Assembly: GCA_009886115.1 (NCBI GenBank)
Contig: VFJJ01000026.1
Location: 31,536 to 95,535 of the forward strand
Length of the DNA: 64,000 bases
Origin: Actinomycetota bacterium
GTDB taxonomy: Bacteria > Actinomycetota > Acidimicrobiia > IMCC26256 > VFJJ01
Direction: 5' to 3'
Shown here: positions 9,288 to 17,629 of the stretch, piece by piece
How the letters are laid out: each line of letters starts with the position of its first letter
Numbering within the stretch: position 1 is the first letter of the stretch
The notes under the pieces: generated by a model
The model's database searches: none
The model's input: only the letters and a program-made list of their open reading frames with translations
What the model was told of the DNA's origin: nothing
Translations under genes and position numbers: made by a program

Positions 9288-10769
9288 ATGGACGCGACCG
9301 TTCCCGATCACCGAGCCGACCGGTCGTTCGCGAGCCCGAGCGACGCCGAGCTGACGCGACTCGTGGCCGATCTGGGCGTCGCGCTCGGCCCCGACCGGGC
9401 CCGCAGCGATCCGCTCGAGCTGGCGCTGTACGCCCGTGACGCCGGCGTCGCCAGCGGCCGGGCCGCCGCGGTGTGCTTCCCTCGGACCACCGCCGAGGTC
9501 GCGGCCGCGGTTCAGACGGCCCGCCGTCACGGCCGCCCCTTCCTCGGCCGGGGCAGCGGTACCGGGCTCGCCGGAGGGGCCACGCCGGTCGACGATCCGG
9601 TCGTGATCGTCACCACCCAGATGAACCGGGTCCTCGAGGTCGACGTCGACGAGCGCTTCGCCTGGGTCGAGCCGGGCGTGCTCAACCTCGACCTCACCCG
9701 GGCCGTCGCCCATCTGGGACTGCACTACGCGCCCGATCCGTCGAGCCAGCAGGCGTGCTCGATCGGCGGCAACGTGGCCACCAACGCGGGCGGACCCCAC
9801 TGCCTGTTGTATGGCACCACGCAGGCGCACGTGCTCGCGGCCGAGGTGGTCCTCCCCGACGGGACCGTCACCGTGCTCGGAGGCTTGAGCCCCGATCAAC
9901 CGGGCTACGACCTGCGGGGCGTGTTCGTCGGGAGCGAGGGCACGATGGGTATCGCCACCCGGATCGCCGTTCGCCTCATGCCCGATCCGCCGGCGTTGCG
10001 CACGTTGCTGCTCGACTTCACCGATGTCGACGCGGCCGCGGCCACCGTCTCGGGGATCATCGCCGACGGGCTCGTCCCGGCCGCGCTGGAGATGATGGAC
10101 GCCGACATCACCCGGATGGTCGAGGACTTCGTGGGCGCCGGCTACCCGCGCGATGCCGCAGCGGTGCTGCTCGTCGAGGTCGACGGGCTCACCCACGGCG
10201 TCGACGACGCCATCGAGATCATCCGGCGTGTCGGTACCGCGAACGGCGCCCGCACGGTGCGCGTCGCCGCCGATGCCACCGAACGCAACCTCCTGTGGAA
10301 GGGCCGCAAGTCGGCTTTCGGTGCCATCGCCCGCATCGCGCCCAACTACTACCTCCACGACACCGTGGTGCCCCGCACCCGTCTGGTCGAGGTGCTGCGC
10401 GGCGTCTACGCCATCGCCGACGAGCAGCGGATCAAGGTGCTCAACGTGTTCCACGCCGGCGACGGGAACCTGCACCCGTTGCTCGTGTTCGACGGGCGCG
10501 AGCCGGGCGTGATGGAGCGGGTGCACGCGGCCGGCGATGCGATCATCGAGTTGTCGCTGTCGGTCGGGGGGGTGCTCTCGGGCGAGCACGGCATCGGGCT
10601 GGAAAAGCGCGCCTACATGCGATCGCAGTTCTCGCCCGACGATCTGCACGTGCAGGCCGGGATGCGCGACGCATTCGACCCCGACGGGTTCTCCAATCCC
10701 CACAAGGTCCTCCCGGCCGGCAGCCGCTGTGGCGACGTGCAGTCGCTGCCCGAGGGGGTGTGGGTGTGA
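9288..10769 (+). CDS. glcD: glycolate oxidase subunit GlcD (FAD-linked oxidase)
   Basis: An FAD-binding flavoprotein of 493 residues that oxidises glycolate or a similar 2-hydroxy acid. The PCMH-type FAD domain is clear (FLGRGSGTGLAGGATP, then SSQQACSIGGNVATNAGGPH), followed by the FAD-oxidase C-terminal domain with VLNVFHAGDGNLHP and LSGEHGIGLEKR. The start at ATG 9288 precedes DATVPDHRAD; longer ORF versions run into hisN-like coding. It overlaps glcE by 4 nt (GTGA). The glcDEF order is canonical, and the complex would pass electrons to the membrane quinone pool. D-lactate dehydrogenase of the same three-subunit type is the main alternative. Confidence 0.92.
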   Translation: MDATVPDHRADRSFASPSDAELTRLVADLGVALGPDRARSDPLELALYARDAGVASGRAAAVCFPRTTAEVAAAVQTARRHGRPFLGRGSGTGLAGGATPVDDPVVIVTTQMNRVLEVDVDERFAWVEPGVLNLDLTRAVAHLGLHYAPDPSSQQACSIGGNVATNAGGPHCLLYGTTQAHVLAAEVVLPDGTVTVLGGLSPDQPGYDLRGVFVGSEGTMGIATRIAVRLMPDPPALRTLLLDFTDVDAAAATVSGIIADGLVPAALEMMDADITRMVEDFVGAGYPRDAAAVLLVEVDGLTHGVDDAIEIIRRVGTANGARTVRVAADATERNLLWKGRKSAFGAIARIAPNYYLHDTVVPRTRLVEVLRGVYAIADEQRIKVLNVFHAGDGNLHPLLVFDGREPGVMERVHAAGDAIIELSLSVGGVLSGEHGIGLEKRAYMRSQFSPDDLHVQAGMRDAFDPDGFSNPHKVLPAGSRCGDVQSLPEGVWV

Positions 10770-11926
10770 CACGGGTCGGGGCCGTCGCCCCCGCCCTGTC
10801 GGCGGCCGAGGTCGCCGAGCGGGCGCGCGAGATCGCGGCGTCGATCGGGAGCTCGCACGGCCCGGTCGTCGCCGTGGGGGCACAGACGCACTGGGAGGTG
10901 GGCGGTCCGGTCCCCGATCTCGAAGAGGCGCTCGTGGTTCGCGCTCCCAGCGGCATCGTGGCGTACGACCCCGCCGAGCTCACGATCACCTGTGGCGCAG
11001 GGACGCCCGTCGCCATGCTCGACGCGACGCTGGCCGAAGCGGGCCAGGAGTGCCCGCTCGACCCGGCCGATCCCGCTGCCACGGTCGGGGGCGTGCTGAT
11101 GGCCGGGCTCTCGGGTCGGCGTCGGCTGCGGTGGGGACCCCTGCGCGAGCGTCTGCTCGAAGCCCGGTTCGTCACCGGAGACGGCCGGATCGTCAAGGGC
11201 GGAGGGCCCACGGTCAAGAACGTGACCGGCTTCGACGTCTGCCGGCTCCTGGTCGGATCGCTCGGGACCCTCGGGGTCGCCGTCCAGGTCACGCTGCGGT
11301 GCCAGCCCCGCCAATCGGTCGCGCTGTGGACGGTCGGTCCGACCGGCGTGAGTGCAGCCGACGTGCGCCGCCGGCTCTTCAACCCGTCGTGCGTGGCCAG
11401 CGACACCCAGGGTGTGCACGTGCTCTTCGAAGGTCACGCCGACGACATCGACGCGGAGCTCGCGGTGTCGGGGTGCACGCCCGTGGTGGCCGGGCCGATC
11501 GGGCCGCAGGGGCCCTGGCGGGGACGGATCTCCGTTCCGGTCACGGCATTGCGGGCCGTCGTCGACGGACTCGACGGACTCGACGGACTCGACGGGCTCG
11601 GCGCGCTCGCAACGTCGATGGTTCCCGCCGCCGGCGACGGAGTGACCGTCGCCTGGCTCGCCGAGTGGGGAGTGGGGACCGTGCACGTGGCGTCGCTGTC
11701 GGCCGAGGGGCTCCTGGCGGCCCGGGCGCTGGCCCAGGCCCACGGCGGTTGGCTCCTACGGGAGGCTGGACGCCTGGGTCCCGCCGGCCCGGATGGCGCG
11801 GGCCCCTCCGGCGTGGGCCTCGACGACGGGTTCGGCGTGGGCCTGCCCGATCCGCAGATCCAGCGCCGGCTCAAGATGGCGTTCGATCCGGCCGGTCGCC
11901 TCAACCCGGGAAGGATCCCGCTGTGA
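10766..11926 (+). CDS. glcE: glycolate oxidase subunit GlcE (FAD-binding)
   Basis: A second, shorter FAD-domain protein of 386 residues beginning at GTG 10766, which overlaps the glcD stop. The ORF track shows it only inside a longer shadow ORF. It has the PCMH-domain elements PADPAATVGGVLMAG and GRIVKGGGPTVKNVTGFD, typical of GlcE. The C-terminal half is diverged and contains a near-perfect 9-bp tandem repeat coding DGLDGLDGLDGL. It overlaps glcF by 4 nt (GTGA). GlcE is required with GlcD and GlcF for activity in Escherichia coli. Confidence 0.9.
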   Translation: MTRVGAVAPALSAAEVAERAREIAASIGSSHGPVVAVGAQTHWEVGGPVPDLEEALVVRAPSGIVAYDPAELTITCGAGTPVAMLDATLAEAGQECPLDPADPAATVGGVLMAGLSGRRRLRWGPLRERLLEARFVTGDGRIVKGGGPTVKNVTGFDVCRLLVGSLGTLGVAVQVTLRCQPRQSVALWTVGPTGVSAADVRRRLFNPSCVASDTQGVHVLFEGHADDIDAELAVSGCTPVVAGPIGPQGPWRGRISVPVTALRAVVDGLDGLDGLDGLGALATSMVPAAGDGVTVAWLAEWGVGTVHVASLSAEGLLAARALAQAHGGWLLREAGRLGPAGPDGAGPSGVGLDDGFGVGLPDPQIQRRLKMAFDPAGRLNPGRIPL

Positions 11927-13302
11927 CCGCCCTCGACTCGGTGCCCACGACACAACGTCCGATGGGCGTTGCTCCCCAGGGCCCCCTCGACATCTCCGAC
12001 GACGACCTCGTCTCGTGCGTGGCGTGCGGGCTGTGCCTACCGCACTGTCCCACGTACCGCGTGACGGGTCTGGAGACATCGTCGCCCCGGGGGCGGATCG
12101 CGGCCATGCGGGCGGTCCAGTTCGGCGGAGCGCCCATCGACACCGTGTTCGAGCGGTACATGGAGGAATGCATCCAGTGCCGGGGTTGCGAGGCGGCGTG
12201 CCCATCCCAGGTTCCCTACGGGCGCCTCATCGAGGGCGCGCGCCAGGCCCTCCACGAGCGCCGGTCCCACGACCGACGACGCCGCCGCCGACTGGCCGAG
12301 TGGCTGGGATACACGGTGATCCTGCCCCGGCACCGGCTCGTGATCGCCGCGACGTGGCTCCTGGGGTTGGGTCAACGGCTGCGCCTGGTGCCGCGGCGGC
12401 TCGTGCCCCGGGGCGTCGCCCTACCTCTGGTGTCGCTGACCGAGCTCCGGCACCCGTTGCAGCCCACGGCGCCCACGGCGCCGTCCGGCGCGTCATCGGG
12501 TGGCCCCTCGACGGGGAACCCCACCAACGCCTTTGACGCAGTGCTGTTCACGGGCTGCGTGATGGACGCCTGGCAGCGGGGGACGCACCGGTCGGCGATC
12601 ACCGTGATGGAATCCACCGGCGCCATGGTGGGCCTCCCGGGACCGGGCGGCGACTGCTGCGGCGCCCTGCACGTGCACGCCGGCCGCACGGCCGAAGCCC
12701 GCCGTCTCGCGGAGCGGGTGATCGCCTCGATGCCCGGGGATGCCCCGATCGTGGTCGACTCGGCCGGATGCGGCGCCGCGCTGAAAGACTACGGGCACCT
12801 CCTCGGCAGCCCCGAGGCCCGGGCGTTCTCCGAGCGCGTGCACGACTTCGCCGAGTGGCTTGCGCCGCGGGTCGATCGGCTGGCGGTGCGCGACACCCAC
12901 GAGCGGGTGGTGGTGGCCGATCCATGCCATCTCCGCCACGTGCAGCGCCAGACGACCCCGGTGCGGTCGATCCTGGCGGCCAGCCATCGCACGGTCGACA
13001 CCGACGACGACGGCCTGTGCTGCGGTGCTGGCGGGGCCTACAACGCGCTCCAGCCCGACCTGGCCCTGGCCGCCCGGGAGCGCAAGATCGCGGCCCTGCA
13101 ACGGGCGGCCGGCGGGGCGGCGCTCACCGACTTCAGGGTCGTCTCGGCCAACCCCGGTTGCCTCATGCACCTGATGGCGGCCGGTGTCCGGGCCGTGCAC
13201 CCGGCCGATCTCCTCGCCGAGGCGCTCGACCCCGAGCATCCGCGCTGGCCCCGTGACGCCATCCGGCCCGAGCCGTCTCGTCACCCGGGGAGCACACCAT
13301 GA
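11923..13302 (+). CDS. glcF: glycolate oxidase iron-sulfur subunit GlcF
   Basis: The iron-sulfur subunit, 459 residues from GTG 11923. Two 4Fe-4S motifs sit near the N-terminus (CVACGLCLPHCP and CIQCRGCEAACP), followed by two cysteine-rich CCG domains (DCCGALHVHAG and CCGAGGAYN, the latter after ADPCHLRH). This is the GlcF/heterodisulfide-reductase-like electron-transfer layout that links GlcDE to the respiratory chain. The stop overlaps the ATG of the next small gene. A low-complexity stretch (TAPTAPSGASSGG) sits between the ferredoxin part and the CCG domains. Confidence 0.93.
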   Translation: MTALDSVPTTQRPMGVAPQGPLDISDDDLVSCVACGLCLPHCPTYRVTGLETSSPRGRIAAMRAVQFGGAPIDTVFERYMEECIQCRGCEAACPSQVPYGRLIEGARQALHERRSHDRRRRRRLAEWLGYTVILPRHRLVIAATWLLGLGQRLRLVPRRLVPRGVALPLVSLTELRHPLQPTAPTAPSGASSGGPSTGNPTNAFDAVLFTGCVMDAWQRGTHRSAITVMESTGAMVGLPGPGGDCCGALHVHAGRTAEARRLAERVIASMPGDAPIVVDSAGCGAALKDYGHLLGSPEARAFSERVHDFAEWLAPRVDRLAVRDTHERVVVADPCHLRHVQRQTTPVRSILAASHRTVDTDDDGLCCGAGGAYNALQPDLALAARERKIAALQRAAGGAALTDFRVVSANPGCLMHLMAAGVRAVHPADLLAEALDPEHPRWPRDAIRPEPSRHPGSTP

Positions 13303-13520
13303 ACGAACGCCACGCCGAGCTGATCGGCCGCCTCGAAGCCGTTGAGTCCGAGATCGGCGACCTCATCTACGGGCTGCTGCGTGATGCCGTGTCGAGGGGT
13401 GAGGCCAAGCGCCCCGCCGAGGAGCGCCGGTTGACCCAGGCCCGCAACGCCATCACCAAGGCCATCCGCCTGCTGTCGGTCGACGACGGCAATTCGGGCC
13501 CGGCGGGAGACCACGAGTGA
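13299..13520 (+). CDS. small helical protein of unknown function
   Basis: A 73-residue protein with no family I recognise. It is mostly charged and helical (MNERHAELIGRLEAVESEIGDLIYGLLRDA), with no signal peptide, membrane span or Cys. Its ATG overlaps the glcF stop and its stop overlaps the GTG of the next gene, so it lies inside a tightly coupled translational chain, the main evidence that it is real. A role as an accessory to the glycolate oxidase is possible but pure inference. Confidence 0.65.
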   Translation: MNERHAELIGRLEAVESEIGDLIYGLLRDAVSRGEAKRPAEERRLTQARNAITKAIRLLSVDDGNSGPAGDHE

Positions 13521-14212
13521 ACCGGCGCGCCGGTCTCGCCGGGAACGCCTACTTCGTAGAACCCAAGGGAGGTAAGGGCCCTGGGGTTCTGTTGCTGCAC
13601 GGCTGGTGGGGGCTCACCGACTTCTTCCGCGGCGTCGCCCATCGACTCGCCGACGAGGGCTACAGCGTGCTCGCCCCCGATCTCCACGGTGGGCTCACTG
13701 CTGACACGCCCGACGAGGCCGAGGAGATCCTCGCCGATGCCGACGTGAACGAGGTGGCGGCGCTGGTGCTGTCATCGGTCCACACGCTGCGGGCGTTGTC
13801 CCGAAGCAACGCCGACTCCGTCGCCGTCATCGGCTTTTCGATGGGCGCATCATGGGCATTTTGGCTCGCCGCCCGGGCGCCCCAGGCGGTACGGGCCGTC
13901 GTGGGCTTCTACGGCGCCCAGTCGCTCGCTCTCGACGATTCGGCCGAAGAGACGGCCTTCCTCGGCCACTTCGCCGAGCACGACGAGCTGGTCAGCCCGG
14001 ACGAGGTCGCCGAGTTGCTCGCCCATCTGCGCCTCCTCGGACGGCCCACCACCTTCCATCGCTACCCGGGCACGGCCCACTGGTTCTTCGAGGCCGATCG
14101 ACCGCCGGCCTACGACCCCGAGGCGGCGACGCTGGCCTGGGACCGGACGATCGCCTTCCTGCGGGAGCGGATGCCCGAGCCCACGGCACCGGGTTCCCCC
14201 GCAGACGCCTGA
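13517..14212 (+). CDS. dienelactone hydrolase-family alpha/beta hydrolase
   Basis: An alpha/beta hydrolase of 231 residues from GTG 13517. Typical DLH-family features are LLLHGWWGLTDFFRGVAHRLA, the nucleophile elbow GFSMGAS, an acid in AEHDELV and the His in YPGTAHWFFE. The nucleophile is Ser, not the Cys found in classical dienelactone hydrolases and in the second DLH of this window. It overlaps both neighbours and is co-transcribed with the glc genes. The substrate is unknown; an ester or lactone related to glycolate metabolism is possible. Confidence 0.82.
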   Translation: MNRRAGLAGNAYFVEPKGGKGPGVLLLHGWWGLTDFFRGVAHRLADEGYSVLAPDLHGGLTADTPDEAEEILADADVNEVAALVLSSVHTLRALSRSNADSVAVIGFSMGASWAFWLAARAPQAVRAVVGFYGAQSLALDDSAEETAFLGHFAEHDELVSPDEVAELLAHLRLLGRPTTFHRYPGTAHWFFEADRPPAYDPEAATLAWDRTIAFLRERMPEPTAPGSPADA

Positions 14213-15357
14213 TGGATCATCGACGCCACACCGGGGTCGCTCGCGGCCGCGGGCGCGCTCCGTCGCAGTCCATCGCGGCGACCATCGTGATCGGCGTCGT
14301 GCTCGCGGCGTCGGTGGCTGCGAGCTGCTCGACCGGTTCCGATGGTGCGAGCACCGGCCCGTCGGCGACGACGGGGAGCGACCCGGCCGCGGGGTCTTCT
14401 TCGTCGCCCGGGTCGACGACGACGAGCCGACCCGACCCGTACTCCGCGTGCTCGTTCGTCGACCGGGAGGCTGCCGAGCTGGCATACGTCGCGGGCCTTC
14501 CGTTCGACGATCGCACCGTCTCGGCCGAGCCACCGGTTCCCGTCGATGCCGCCGAGGCGGTTGCAGCGGCGTCGGCCGTCGTCGACGGCACCTGCGAGCT
14601 GGCGATCTTCGAGGGCGGGGGGCTCACCACCGCGGCGGTGGAGGTGGCGCGGGCCCGATCCGATGCCTCCATCGTGGTCGTCGACCTCCTCGGCGAGCAT
14701 GTCGACGCCGCCCTGCCGAGCAACCTCGTGGTGATCGACGTGCGCCTCGATCAGGTGGCGTTCCTGGCCGGATTCGTCGCCGCCGGGATGGCCCCTCGTG
14801 GCACGGTCACCGTCGGGAACGGATCGTCCGACGCCGAGGACCCGGCGATCCCCGACGGGCTCGAGCCTCTCGCCGATGCGTTCGCTTCCGGTGTGCGCTA
14901 TCGGGTGGGTGTCTCGGGACTCCCGACGACCATCGGCGAAGGCGGATCGGTGCGGCTGGTTCTCGATCCGGCGGAGCTGACCGACCCCGAGTCGACGCTC
15001 GCTCGGGCCCGGGCCACGGGAACCCTGGTCGTGTGGCCAGCGGGCGACCTCTGCGCTGCCGTGGCGTCCACCTGCGACCTGGCGCTCACCGGTCTCGTCG
15101 CCGACTTGGGCCCCGCGCTGGCGGAGCTGGCAGATCGGGCGGTAGGAGGCGCGTTCATCGGCGGGCGGCGCATCGCCGTCGACCTGGCGAGCGGACAGGC
15201 CCGGTTGGCGCCCTTCCACGACCTCGAGCCCCGCCTCGGCCCGGCATTGCCGCTCGAGGCGGCGGCGTTGGCCGTGTACATCATCGACGGCGAGGTGCGG
15301 GTGGCGCCTCGCGACCTGCCAGCGTCGGCTGGTCGCGCATCCGACGGCCGCGGCTGA
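14212..15357 (+). CDS. BMP/PnrA-like lipoprotein, orphan
   Basis: A 381-residue exported protein. The N-terminus has a basic stretch, a hydrophobic segment (TIVIGVVLAASVAASC) ending in a lipobox-like Cys, then a Ser/Thr/Gly-rich linker. The body looks like a diverged BMP/PnrA substrate-binding protein: VVIDVRLDQVAFLAGFVAAGMAPRGTVTVG corresponds to the FLAG-x-AA motif of that family, which also occurs in the complete importer of this window. No permease or ATPase adjoins it. Its ATG shares one base with the upstream TGA, so it belongs to the glc chain. A sensor or solute-binding role is inference. Confidence 0.65.
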   Translation: MDHRRHTGVARGRGRAPSQSIAATIVIGVVLAASVAASCSTGSDGASTGPSATTGSDPAAGSSSSPGSTTTSRPDPYSACSFVDREAAELAYVAGLPFDDRTVSAEPPVPVDAAEAVAAASAVVDGTCELAIFEGGGLTTAAVEVARARSDASIVVVDLLGEHVDAALPSNLVVIDVRLDQVAFLAGFVAAGMAPRGTVTVGNGSSDAEDPAIPDGLEPLADAFASGVRYRVGVSGLPTTIGEGGSVRLVLDPAELTDPESTLARARATGTLVVWPAGDLCAAVASTCDLALTGLVADLGPALAELADRAVGGAFIGGRRIAVDLASGQARLAPFHDLEPRLGPALPLEAAALAVYIIDGEVRVAPRDLPASAGRASDGRG

Positions 15358-15670
15358 CGGCCACCCGGCCATTCACGACCCGAACCCCTTCGCCGACGAG
15401 CCGTTGCGTGTGCTCGGCTTCGTGGCCGGGCACGAGTCGGCCCGATGCGTTCACCACCCGCCACCACGGCCACTGGCCGCCGCTGTGCGCGAGGAGCCGT
15501 CCGACGGCACGGGCCGCTCCCGGAAAGCCGGCCTCGGCTGCAACCTCGCCGTAGGTCACGACATCGCCGGGAACCGTCGCCAGCAAGACCGCCTCGACCG
15601 CATCACGCAGCGAGGGCGTCGGTCCCCCGGGCCCGGGAGCGGGCCCCGGTGTGGTCATCGGTGGGGTCAT
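15281..15670 (-). CDS. alkyltransferase-like protein (MGMT-family, ATL)
   Basis: A 129-residue protein of the O6-alkylguanine-DNA alkyltransferase DNA-binding fold. Motifs are VPGDVVTYGEVAAEAGFPGAARAVGRLL and PWWRVVNASGRL. The alkyl-acceptor Cys of MGMT (PCHRV) is replaced by Trp, the hallmark of ATL proteins, which bind alkylated bases and flag them for nucleotide excision repair instead of repairing them. The 3' end overlaps the convergent lipoprotein gene by 77 nt, which is unusual in size; the basic C-terminus (RRMRDQ...PAPRRR) lies in that overlap and may not be essential. Confidence 0.8.
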   Translation of the reverse strand: MTPPMTTPGPAPGPGGPTPSLRDAVEAVLLATVPGDVVTYGEVAAEAGFPGAARAVGRLLAHSGGQWPWWRVVNASGRLVPGHEAEHTQRLVGEGVRVVNGRVAVSRGRRMRDQPTLAGREAPPAPRRR

Positions 15671-15681
15671 CGGCCGTTACG

Positions 15682-15746
15682 TTCGATCCGTCAAATCAGT
15701 TCGTTCCGTTAAATCAGTTCAATCTGTTGAATCAGTTCGATCTGCC
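15682..15746. repeat. 18-bp tandem repeat, about 3.5 copies
   Basis: Units at 15682, 15700 and 15718 share the pattern TTCGATCCGTCAAATCAG, with a partial fourth from 15736. The array is AT-richer than its surroundings and lies between upp and the ATL gene, both on the minus strand. It could be a variable-number repeat or a protein-binding array. Confidence 0.85.
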
Positions 15747-15797
15747 TGGTTCCGTTGTCGTTCAGGCGGCGCTGGCAGCGCACCCAACGGAGACCGC

Positions 15798-16427
15798 TCA
15801 GGCCCGACCGAAGAGACGATCGCCGGCGTCGCCCAGGCCCGGCACGATGAACGCCCGCTCGTCGAGCTTCTCGTCGATCGCCGCGGTGAAGATCCGGGCC
15901 TCCGGGAACGCCCGCTCGACCCGGTCGATCCCGTCGGGGGAGGCGATCATGCACACGATGATCATGCGACTCGCCCCCCGGCGCTGCAGCATCTCGAGCG
16001 TGGCCACCATCGAGCCGCCGGTGGCCAGCATGGGGTCGATCACGATCACCGCCCGGTCGGTGAGATCCTCGGGCAGCTTCTCGCAGTAGAGCGCAGGCTC
16101 GAACGTGGCCTCGTCGCGCCGGAGCCCGACCACGCCGACCTCGGCAGCCGGCAGCGCCGTGAGGACCCCGTCGAGCAGACCCAGCCCGGCTCGCAGGATC
16201 GGCACGACGAGCGGCCCGGGCTCGGCGAGACGGGCTCCCGCAGCCGGGAGGCCGAGCGGGGTCGTCACCTCGACCTCCTCGGTGACGAAGTCGCGCGTGG
16301 CCTCGTAGCACAGGAACAGCGCCAGTTCGCGCACGAGGCCGCGGAAGGTGGCCGGGTCGGTGCGCTCGTCGCGGATGCGTACGAGGCGGTGGGCGACGAG
16401 GGGATGGTCGACGACGGTCACCGACAT
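15798..16427 (-). CDS. upp: uracil phosphoribosyltransferase
   Basis: Upp makes UMP from uracil and PRPP. The 209-residue length and the motifs are standard: PILRAGLGLLDGV, the PRPP loop VIVIDPMLATGGSM and the C-terminal IVPGLGDAGDRLFG that contacts uracil. An SD-like AGGAGC precedes ATG 16427. It is divergent from the pseudouridine kinase gene, which fits a shared role in uracil recovery: PsuK/PsuG and thymidine phosphorylase release uracil, and Upp captures it. Confidence 0.95.
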   Translation of the reverse strand: MSVTVVDHPLVAHRLVRIRDERTDPATFRGLVRELALFLCYEATRDFVTEEVEVTTPLGLPAAGARLAEPGPLVVPILRAGLGLLDGVLTALPAAEVGVVGLRRDEATFEPALYCEKLPEDLTDRAVIVIDPMLATGGSMVATLEMLQRRGASRMIIVCMIASPDGIDRVERAFPEARIFTAAIDEKLDERAFIVPGLGDAGDRLFGRA

Positions 16428-16450
16428 GCTGGCTCCTGGTCCTTGAACAC

Positions 16451-16470
16451 CGAGCTACCGACGTAGCTCG
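16451..16470. promoter_or_regulatory. perfect 8-bp stem-loop upstream of upp
   Basis: CGAGCTAC and GTAGCTCG flank the 4-nt loop CGAC, 24 nt upstream of the upp start. It could be an operator or leader hairpin for upp; uracil-dependent control of upp is known elsewhere, but nothing here identifies the regulator. Confidence 0.45.
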
Positions 16471-16482
16471 ATCGCTGATGCC

Positions 16483-16560
16483 TGAATCGCTCTCTGAATC
16501 GCTGTCTGAATCGCTGTCTGGATCGCTGTCTGGATCGCTGTCTGGATCGCTGTCTGGATC
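16483..16560. repeat. 12-bp tandem repeat, 6.5 copies
   Basis: Six full units of TGGATCGCTGTC/TGAATCGCTGTC and a partial seventh lie in the divergent upp-psuK intergenic region. Units drift from TGAATC at the left to TGGATC at the right. The array is in a position to affect either promoter. Confidence 0.92.
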
Positions 16561-16705
16561 ACGTCGCCCATGTCGACGGGTGCACGTGCAACGATCTTGG
16601 CATGATCCCCGAGTCGAGGCCCCAGCCACAACCGCGACCATCGGCTTCGCACCAGCGCCCGGCCGCGCCGTCACGTAGGGCGGGTTCCCCCGAGCTCGGC
16701 CGCCG

Positions 16706-17629
16706 ATGACCGACGCGCCGTTGATCCTCACCGTCGGCGACCTCGTCGAGGACGTCGTCGTACGCATCGACGGTCCCGTCGAGCCCGCGGCCGACACGGC
16801 GGTCTCGATCAGCCGTCATCGGGGCGGCAGCGCCGCGAACGTCGCCGTGGCCGTCGTGCGCGCCGGCGGACGAGCGCGTTTCGTCGGTCGCATCGGTCCC
16901 GACGTCCGGGGGAGCGCGCTCGTCGACGCGCTGCGCGACGAGGGCGTGGAAACGATCTGCGAGACGGGTCCCGACGATGGCCCGTCGACGGGGACGATCG
17001 TCGTGATCGTCGACGGTGCGGCCGAGCGGTCGTTCCTCACCGATCGCGGCGCCTGCGTCGACCTCGGCGGACCCGACCCGGCCTGGCTCGACGGTGTCGA
17101 TGCCGTGCACCTCCCCGCGTACTCCTTCTCGGGCGGGCGAATCGCAGCGACCAGCCGGCGCCTCTGCGAGCTCGCGCTCGAGCGGGGGCTGCCGGTGAGC
17201 GTCGACGCATCCTCGACGAGCGTGCTGCGAGATCTCGGCCCGGGACCCTTCTGGGCGGCGCTCACCGAGCTCGGCGTGGGCATCCTGTTTGCCAACGAGG
17301 CCGAGGCCCATGTGCTGTCGGCGGTCGAGGGTTGGCCCGACAACGGCGCGATGCTGGTCGTCGTGAAGCACGGAGCCGCACCCACGATCGTGCATCGCCC
17401 CGGCCTCGGCCTCGTGGCGATCGCCGTCCCGACCATCGACACGGTGCTCGACACCACCGGCGCGGGCGACGCCTTCGCTGCCGGGTTCCTTCTCGCCACC
17501 TTCAGAGGCCATGGACCCGTCGATGCGGCCGAGGCGGCGCACGGGCACGCCTCCAGGGTCGTCACGGCGCTCGGGGCCGGGGGTCCCGAACGCACCGGCC
17601 TCATGGCGCGAGCCCGGCGACTGCGATGA
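16706..17629 (+). CDS. psuK: PfkB-family sugar kinase, probable pseudouridine kinase
   Basis: A ribokinase-family kinase of 307 residues. N-terminal GDLVEDVV and GGSAANVAVAVVRAGG (substrate domain) and C-terminal DTTGAGDAFAAGF with the catalytic Asp are intact. It is followed with a 4-nt overlap by psuG, so it most likely phosphorylates pseudouridine to pseudouridine 5'-phosphate. PfkB kinases are hard to assign by sequence alone, so the specificity rests on the neighbour. The C-terminus is standard in length. The region 16561-16705 upstream holds nothing I recognise beyond the promoter that must be there. Confidence 0.8.
   Translation: MTDAPLILTVGDLVEDVVVRIDGPVEPAADTAVSISRHRGGSAANVAVAVVRAGGRARFVGRIGPDVRGSALVDALRDEGVETICETGPDDGPSTGTIVVIVDGAAERSFLTDRGACVDLGGPDPAWLDGVDAVHLPAYSFSGGRIAATSRRLCELALERGLPVSVDASSTSVLRDLGPGPFWAALTELGVGILFANEAEAHVLSAVEGWPDNGAMLVVVKHGAAPTIVHRPGLGLVAIAVPTIDTVLDTTGAGDAFAAGFLLATFRGHGPVDAAEAAHGHASRVVTALGAGGPERTGLMARARRLR

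Noticed and set aside
9473-11926. 817-aa ORF as a single large GlcE-like protein
   Set aside because: Its first 430 residues are an out-of-frame reading of glcD; only GTG 10766 onwards is coding.
16478-16678. 66-aa ORF (MPESLSESLSGSLSG...) over the 12-bp array as a Ser-rich peptide gene
   Set aside because: It exists only because the repeat period is a multiple of three; no ribosome site and no homology.
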